From: an uncultured bacterium
GTDB lineage: Bacteria > Methylomirabilota > Methylomirabilia > Rokubacteriales > CSP1-6
DNA: 8,487 nucleotides
Assembly: GCA_946479205.1 (NCBI GenBank)
Contig: CAMLFJ010000110.1
Location: 1-8,487, forward strand
Direction of reading: 5' to 3'
Shown piece by piece: positions 5,707 to 8,487 of the stretch. The position numbers and the translations under genes were made by a program. How positions within the stretch are numbered: the first letter of the stretch is position 1; each line of letters begins with the position of its first letter. The notes beneath the pieces were generated by a model. It was not told where the DNA came from. It saw only the letters and a list, made by a program, of their open reading frames with translations, and ran no database searches.

Positions 5707-6017
5707 CGGCCCCACCACACGCTGCCCAGCACCGCGGCGGTGCCGCCGACCCCGATCGCGCCCAGCATCATGCCGCGCCGGATCGCCTCCCGGCCGCGAC
5801 TCACGCGCATCACCACGTGGCCCGGAATGGCGTCGATGTCGGCGCGAATGCGCCAGCGGGCGAAGGCGAGCGGATCCGCGGGGTGCCAGAAGCTGCCGCG
5901 GTCGTCCGAGACACAGAGGTGAAGGTCGCAAGTTTGCGGGTCGGCGCACCGCTCGGCCCGCCAGCCGAGTCCGCGGCCACGCATCCCCGTGCTCTGTAGC
6001 GCCAAGCTGCTCTCCAT
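5661..6017 (-). CDS. Small hypothetical protein with a C-terminal membrane segment
   Basis: I do not recognise this 118-residue protein. The ATG at 6017 is preceded by GGAGG (6031-6027) at a 9-nt spacing, which argues against the in-frame GTG at 6035 that sits inside the Shine-Dalgarno region. Third codon positions are strongly G/C, as in the known genes here. Seen in the sequence: an N-terminal soluble part with three cysteines (C24, C30, C35) in RCADPQTCDLHLC, then WHPADPLAFARWRIRADID, and one hydrophobic stretch at about residues 82-102 (GMMLGAIGVGGTAAVLGSV) ending in WWGRQRR. The basic residues on both flanks leave the topology open. It converges on the GNAT gene, with a 46-bp 3' overlap. 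It could be a conserved small protein of the host lineage; a spurious frame is not excluded. Confidence 0.55.
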   Translation of the reverse strand: MESSLALQSTGMRGRGLGWRAERCADPQTCDLHLCVSDDRGSFWHPADPLAFARWRIRADIDAIPGHVVMRVSRGREAIRRGMMLGAIGVGGTAAVLGSVWWGRQRRFSMKTLSGSGV

Positions 6018-6323
6018 GGTGTCGCCCCTCCCCACCCGACGTGACTTGGACCCGCGGCGGAGGCGGGTTGAACCTCGCTCAGAACCGGTGTGTGGCGAGG
6101 ACCCCGCACTTCTTCAACCCGCGCTCCGCCTCGAGCGTTCCAGAGAAGAGCAAGAGGCGCGCCACCGCGTGTTCCAACGGAAAGACGCGTTCCGTGCCGG
6201 TTCTCGTCCGGTTCGCTGCTGCGCGTTAGGAACGGTGAGGCGCCAACTGTGGAAGAAATTACCCTGAGCTAGCCCCAAGGTGGCGAGGGCGCCCCCGCCA
6301 AATCAGTGTGTTAGAGTACGCCC
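6018..6323. other. Intergenic region between the small membrane protein and tmk
   Basis: This roughly 300-bp stretch is less regular in composition than the flanking genes, and I see no convincing gene. It holds the Shine-Dalgarno of the minus-strand small protein (6031-6027) and a possible tmk promoter box near its right end. A short GC hairpin (GGCGAGG, loop GCGC, CCCCGCC with one A-C mismatch) lies at 6282-6299 without a following T-tract, so it is not a standard terminator. A short minus-strand frame ending at about 6070 reads like protein (LEHAVARLLLFSGTLEAERG) but lacks a good start. Confidence 0.5.
6312..6317 (+). promoter_or_regulatory. Putative -10 box of tmk (leaderless geometry)
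   Basis: TAGAGT fits TANNNT and ends exactly 6 nt before the tmk ATG at 6324, which has no Shine-Dalgarno. This is the same arrangement as at the helicase gene. No -35 match is evident. Confidence 0.4.
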
Positions 6324-6965
6324 ATGCCTGCGGTGCTGATCACGGTCGAGGGCGTCGAGGGATCCGGCAAATCCACCCAGTGCGCGCGGCTGGAGCAGCA
6401 TTTATCGGGGCGCGGCCTCCAAGTTGTGCGGACCAGCGAGCCTGACGGCACCCCGCTCGGCGTCGGGGTGCGGGCGTTGTTCGAGGCCGCAGGTCCCACG
6501 CCGACCCCGCTCACCCAGACCTTCCTCTTCATGGCCGCGCGTCAGGAGCACGTCACGCGTGTCATCGCGCCGGCACTCGCGCGCGGCGCGGTGGTGATCT
6601 CCGACCGCTACGCGGACGCGACGGTGGCCTACCAGGGCTACGGCCAGGGCATGGACGTCCAGACGATCCGGGAGCTGAACATGCTGGCGACGGGCGGGGT
6701 CCTGCCCGACCTCACCCTGGTGCTGGATCTCGATCCGGTCGCGGGCATGCGGCGCATCCGCGGGCGCGCGCTCGACGCCTTCGAGAAGATGGACACCGCC
6801 TTCCACCGGCGCGTGCGCGAGGGGTATCTGGAGATCGCGCGCGCGGACAAGAATCGCGTGGTCGTGCTGGACGCCGACCGCGATCCGGACGCGCTCCACG
6901 CCGACGTCGTGCGCGCGGTGGACGAGCTGCTGGCGCGCCGTGGAGGAGGCGTCCGTGGCGCTTGA
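6324..6965 (+). CDS. tmk: Thymidylate kinase (dTMP kinase)
   Basis: A 213-residue cytoplasmic kinase that phosphorylates dTMP to dTDP with ATP, a required step in dTTP synthesis. Seen in the sequence: P-loop VEGVEGSGKST (residues 8-18); TSEPDGTPLG, the equivalent of the usual EPGGTxxG dTMP loop, with Gly replaced by Asp; FLFMAARQEHV; the SDRYADATVAYQGYG block with the DRY motif at residues 94-96; LPDLTLVLDLDP; and an arginine-rich LID region RIRGRALDAFEKMDTAFHRR followed by VREGYLEIA. Length and motif order are normal. It heads the tmk-holB-ricT cluster, and its 3' end overlaps holB by 11 bp. The only oddity is the EPDG substitution, which is conservative in position and probably tolerated. 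Confidence 0.95.
   Translation: MPAVLITVEGVEGSGKSTQCARLEQHLSGRGLQVVRTSEPDGTPLGVGVRALFEAAGPTPTPLTQTFLFMAARQEHVTRVIAPALARGAVVISDRYADATVAYQGYGQGMDVQTIRELNMLATGGVLPDLTLVLDLDPVAGMRRIRGRALDAFEKMDTAFHRRVREGYLEIARADKNRVVVLDADRDPDALHADVVRAVDELLARRGGGVRGA
6942..6949 (+). promoter_or_regulatory. Shine-Dalgarno site that decides the holB start
   Basis: GGAGGAGG lies 5 nt before the GTG at 6955, within the end of tmk. The alternative in-frame GTG at 6940 lies immediately before this site and has no such sequence at the right distance, so 6955 is the better start. Confidence 0.7.
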
Positions 6966-7842
6966 CGCGATCCGCGATCAGGCCGAGGCGGTGACGCTGC
7001 TGCGGCGCGCGATCGCCTCGGAGCGGGTCGCCCACGCCTACGCCTTCGTCGGCCCCGAGGGCTCGGGCCGCAAGGCCACCGCGCTGGCCTTCGCGTCCAC
7101 CCTCGTCGCGCCCCAGGGGGGGCCCGCCGCCGCCCGCGTCGAGCGCGGCAGCCATCCCGACGTGCACCTGCTGGGGCCGACGCCGCCCCCGAGCAATCCC
7201 AAGGGCACGCCCGCGCTGCGCATCGAGGCGATCCGGGAGCTGGAGCGCCGGGCTTCGCTCAAGCCCGCCGAGGCGGCCTGGAAGGTCTTCATCGTGGACG
7301 AGGCGGAGAAGATGACCGCCTCGACGCCGCAGGCCCTGCTCAAGACGCTCGAGGAGCCCCCGGCCCGGACCGTGATCATCCTGGTCCTCTCCCAGATCCG
7401 CGCGCTGCCCGCCACCGTGCTCTCGCGCTGCCAGGTCGTGCGCTTCCGCCCGCGGCTCGTGGCGGGCGCGCCCGCGCTCCTCCCCGACGTGAGCGGCGAG
7501 GCGCATGCCCGCAGCCTGCGGCTCCTGGCCGAGGCGCGCGAGCAGGGTGTCGAGGCCATCCTGCGCCTGGGCGATCAGGTCGGCCGCGACCGGCCGGCCG
7601 CGGAGACGTTCGTCCAGGCGTGCTGGCTCTGGCACCGCGATCTGCTCTGCGCGGCGGCCGGCGCCCCGGGCCTGGCCGTCTTCGGCGAGGCCACCGCGAA
7701 GGCGGGCGGGCCACGCTCGCTCGATCAGGTGCTGGGCGCGCTGCGCGATTGTCGCGAGGCGTGGTTCGCGCTGCAGGGGAGCGTCTCGCCCAGGCTGAGC
7801 GTGGAAGTGCTGCTGGGCCGACTCACCGGAAAGGCCGCCTGA
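6955..7842 (+). CDS. holB: DNA polymerase III subunit delta' (clamp-loader)
   Basis: A 295-residue AAA+ protein. Delta' is the stator subunit of the clamp loader that opens and loads the beta clamp during replication. Seen in the sequence: VAHAYAFVGPEGSGRKATAL (residues 25-44), where the Walker A lysine position is Arg39 with Lys40 next to it; a Walker B-like KVFIVDEAEKM (residues 110-120); ALLKTLEEPPARTVIIL; and the SRC motif (residues 157-159) in VLSRCQVVRF, which carries the arginine finger. The small zinc-binding cysteine cluster that commonly sits between Walker A and B in DnaX/delta' proteins is missing. The degenerate Walker A suggests it does not hydrolyse ATP, as in other delta' subunits. 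The C-terminal part is weakly conserved, as usual. It overlaps tmk by 11 bp and ends 1 nt before the ricT ATG. Confidence 0.88.
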   Translation: MALDAIRDQAEAVTLLRRAIASERVAHAYAFVGPEGSGRKATALAFASTLVAPQGGPAAARVERGSHPDVHLLGPTPPPSNPKGTPALRIEAIRELERRASLKPAEAAWKVFIVDEAEKMTASTPQALLKTLEEPPARTVIILVLSQIRALPATVLSRCQVVRFRPRLVAGAPALLPDVSGEAHARSLRLLAEAREQGVEAILRLGDQVGRDRPAAETFVQACWLWHRDLLCAAAGAPGLAVFGEATAKAGGPRSLDQVLGALRDCREAWFALQGSVSPRLSVEVLLGRLTGKAA

Positions 7843-7843
7843 C

Positions 7844-8487
7844 ATGACCGAGCCGCTCGAGCCCGCCGCGACCGCCGCCTCGGTGGCCGAGGAGACGCCG
7901 CAGTACCTGATCGGGGTGCGGCTGCGCGAGCCGCTCCTGGCCGAGGACCACCTGACCACCGACACCGATCTCCACGTGGGAGACCTCGTGGTGGTGGACA
8001 TGGGCGGCGGCAGCGCGGTGGGCGAGGTGCGCCGCCCCAAGCGCGCGCTGCCCGCCTTCAAGCGCGACCGGGTCTACCGCCGCGTGGTCCGGCGCGCCAC
8101 CACCGCGGAGGCTGGGGAGTGGCGTGACCGCCGGGCGCGCGAGGTGCGGGGCGTGGAGACGTGCCAGCGGATGGCCCGGGCGCGCGCGCTCGCCATGAAG
8201 ATCGTGGACGTGGAGATCGAGGCCTCTCGCCGCCGCGTCACCGTCTTCTTCAACTCGGAGGAGCGGGTGGACTTCCGCGACCTCGTGCGCGACCTCGCCC
8301 GCGAGTTCCACGCGCGGATCGAGATGCGCCAGATCGGGGCGCGCGACACCACCAAAATGCTCGACGGCATCGGCCCCTGCGGCCGGCAGCTCTGCTGCTC
8401 GTCGCACCTGCGCAAGTTCGATCCGATCTCGGTGAAGATGGCCAAGGCCCAGGACATGCCGCTGACCGACAGCCGGCTCCTCGGCAA
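7844..8487 (+). CDS. ricT: RicT (YaaT)-like PSP1-domain protein, partial at right edge
   Basis: The first 214 codons of a PSP1 C-terminal-domain protein; the 3' end is outside the window. In Bacillus, RicT (YaaT) joins RicA and RicF in an iron-sulfur-containing complex that assists RNase Y-dependent mRNA maturation and affects sporulation, competence and biofilm formation. Seen in the sequence: YLIGVRLREPLL; GDLVVVDMGGGSAVGEV; VDFRDLVRDLAREFHARIEM; and the diagnostic block IGARDTTKMLDGIGPCGRQLCC (split here as IGARDTTKML and DGIGPCGRQLCC), then LRKFDPISVKMAKAQDMPL. Cys179, Cys184 and Cys185 correspond to the conserved CxxxxCC expected to bind the cluster. The N-terminal 18 residues are Ala/Glu-rich and variable. 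The ATG at 7844 lies 1 nt after the holB stop with GGAAAGG (7828-7834) upstream. The tmk-holB-ricT order is a common bacterial arrangement, often followed by metG. Confidence 0.92.
   Translation, partial: MTEPLEPAATAASVAEETPQYLIGVRLREPLLAEDHLTTDTDLHVGDLVVVDMGGGSAVGEVRRPKRALPAFKRDRVYRRVVRRATTAEAGEWRDRRAREVRGVETCQRMARARALAMKIVDVEIEASRRRVTVFFNSEERVDFRDLVRDLAREFHARIEMRQIGARDTTKMLDGIGPCGRQLCCSSHLRKFDPISVKMAKAQDMPLTDSRLLG

Noticed and set aside
6070..6229. Short minus-strand frame with protein-like text (LEHAVARLLLFSGTLEAERG) as a gene.
   Set aside because: No good start codon or Shine-Dalgarno and under 55 codons. Mentioned only within the intergenic entry.
6282..6299. GC hairpin about 25 bp before tmk as a terminator or operator.
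   Set aside because: No U-rich tail, a mismatch in the stem and no second copy; low-information sequence.
1..8487. tRNA-Sec (selC), other tRNAs, CRISPR arrays, insertion sequences or attachment sites.
   Set aside because: I saw no tRNA-like fold, repeat array, transposase or flanking direct repeats when reading both strands by eye. A covariance-model search would be decisive.

Overview
The window is about 8.5 kb of very GC-rich bacterial chromosome. Genes are packed tightly, with 1-nt and 4-nt stop/start overlaps. Exported proteins with Sec-type signal peptides, a tmk-holB-ricT housekeeping cluster and an SsuD/SsuE-like two-component flavin system suggest a GC-rich soil or subsurface bacterium. 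A Candidatus Rokubacteria/Methylomirabilota-like lineage would fit, but this is an inference from gene style, not a phylogenetic placement.

Layout. (1) 1-247, minus: the N-terminus of an Lhr-type DEAD/DEAH helicase, running off the left edge. (2) 304-3232, plus: a three-gene flavin-oxygenase operon made of an FAD/NAD(P) monooxygenase-like protein, an alkanesulfonate-monooxygenase-type (LLM-class) enzyme and an SsuE-like NAD(P)H:FMN reductase. Adjacent genes overlap by 1 nt and 4 nt. (3) 4339-3237, minus: a two-gene operon converging on the flavin operon. A naive reading breaks both genes with an in-frame UGA. In each case the UGA falls exactly on the catalytic cysteine codon: the peroxidatic residue of a peroxiredoxin, and the first residue of the CxxC motif of a TlpA/thioredoxin-like protein. 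Each UGA is followed after exactly 9 nt by a 7-bp hairpin with a small loop containing GUU. I read both genes as selenoprotein genes with bacterial SECIS elements. Both products carry a signal peptide, so the pair looks like an exported peroxide-reducing system. (4) 4427-5706, plus: an MpaB/DUF2236-family protein overlapping a GNAT acetyltransferase by 4 nt. (5) 6017-5661, minus: a small protein with a C-terminal membrane segment. (6) 6018-6323: about 300 bp without a convincing gene. (7) 6324 to the right edge, plus: tmk, holB and ricT (PSP1 domain), the last running off the window.

The most interesting part is region 3. It would normally be annotated as two pseudogenes or as four fragments. 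It is better explained as a translationally coupled pair of secreted selenoproteins. The peroxiredoxin has no cysteine at all besides its selenocysteine, so it needs an outside reductant, and the UxxC thioredoxin-like neighbour is the obvious candidate. No selA, selB, selC or selD is visible here, so the Sec machinery must be elsewhere in the genome if this reading is right.

A second pattern is that three genes (the helicase, the MpaB-family gene and tmk) each have a -10-like hexamer ending exactly 6 nt before the ATG and no Shine-Dalgarno sequence. This suggests leaderless transcripts.
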